Shown piece by piece: positions 63,818 through 64,000 of a DNA stretch of 64,000 nucleotides. Made by a program: the position numbers and the translations under genes. Numbering within the stretch: the first letter of the stretch is position 1; each line of letters starts with the position of its first letter. Below the pieces are notes generated by a model, which saw nothing but the letters and a program-made list of their open reading frames with translations, ran no database searches and had not been told where the DNA came from. This stretch comes from Oncomelania hupensis (taxonomy: Eukaryota; Mollusca; Gastropoda; Littorinimorpha; Pomatiopsidae): contig CM072522.1 in NCBI GenBank assembly GCA_036898135.1, forward strand, positions 27,387,763-27,451,762, written 5' to 3'.

Positions 63818-64000
63818 TCCTATCCTATCCTATCCCTTAACTCGGAGGTCGTAGGGGCACCACAGATGATCGTTTAACCAGAGTACTACATCTTTCCCTG
63901 TCCTCAGCAATCCTGAGTGTTTCGCTCAGTGTCAAACCAGTCCATTCTCGAATGTTGTCCTCCCACCTCTTTTTCGGTCTCCCTCTTCTTCTATTTCCTT
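63818..64000 (-). mobile_element. LINE family C, 3' end, continuing off the window
   Basis: TCCTATCC tail then the same sequence as at 17197 and 6580 (GGGGCACCACAGATGATCG, CCAGTCCATTCTCGAATGTT). Encodes the last residues of the LINE protein on the minus strand. Confidence 0.8.

Overview
This 64 kb window looks like repeat-rich animal DNA. It is AT-rich, has intron-split genes with GT/AG junctions, tRNA-derived SINEs, TTAGGG-type telomeric motifs, and DIRS, Ty3/Gypsy, LINE, hAT-like, Harbinger-like and piggyBac-like elements. The combination suggests a marine invertebrate, probably a mollusc; this is an inference from repeat content, because no diagnostic host gene is present.

Four host-type genes can be assembled from exons with matching splice phases. 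(1) Two exons of a THAP-like gene lie on the minus strand (4177-4037 and 356-243) and run off the left edge. (2) A 14-finger C2H2 zinc-finger gene lies on the minus strand (19059-18778 and 16571-15166; its 5' end may be at 20627). (3) A four-exon PIF/Harbinger transposase-derived gene (HARBI1-like) lies on the plus strand (20717-31047). All its exons are open and all junctions are in phase, but every acidic catalytic position is replaced, so it looks like a domesticated, nuclease-dead protein. (4) A Myb/SANT (trihelix-type) gene lies on the minus strand (60095-36173, three exons found). Genes 3 and 4 are convergent neighbours and correspond to the two proteins a Harbinger transposon encodes (transposase plus Myb-like partner).

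The rest is nested mobile DNA, mostly inside introns of genes 3 and 4. The youngest piece is a 6.6 kb LTR retrotransposon (49774-56360) with nearly identical LTRs and a CTTAC target duplication. It is Ty3/Gypsy by sequence but has the order gag-protease-integrase-RT-RNase H, has a SCAN-like capsid, and has a canonical -1 frameshift heptamer between its two reading frames: a Gmr1-like element. It sits antisense in a 17.6 kb intron of the Myb/SANT gene. The same intron holds a DIRS-type element (42418-49169) with inverted terminal repeats and a diagnostic internal complementary region, itself split by a Mutator-like element. Around both, a degenerate tandem array repeats the 3' splice site and first part of the Myb/SANT exon.

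Left part (1-20 kb): SINE and LINE fragments, a Harbinger-type MITE, a retroposon family of about 575 bp present in at least nine places (called repeat A here), the zinc-finger gene and its decayed 3' duplicates. Middle (20-36 kb): the HARBI1-like gene with an internally deleted hAT, a second TIR element with a 5-bp duplication, a strikingly regular heat-shock-element-like array and a truncated LINE in its introns. Right end (60-64 kb): a long LINE with a nearly complete reverse transcriptase, split by a repeat A copy.
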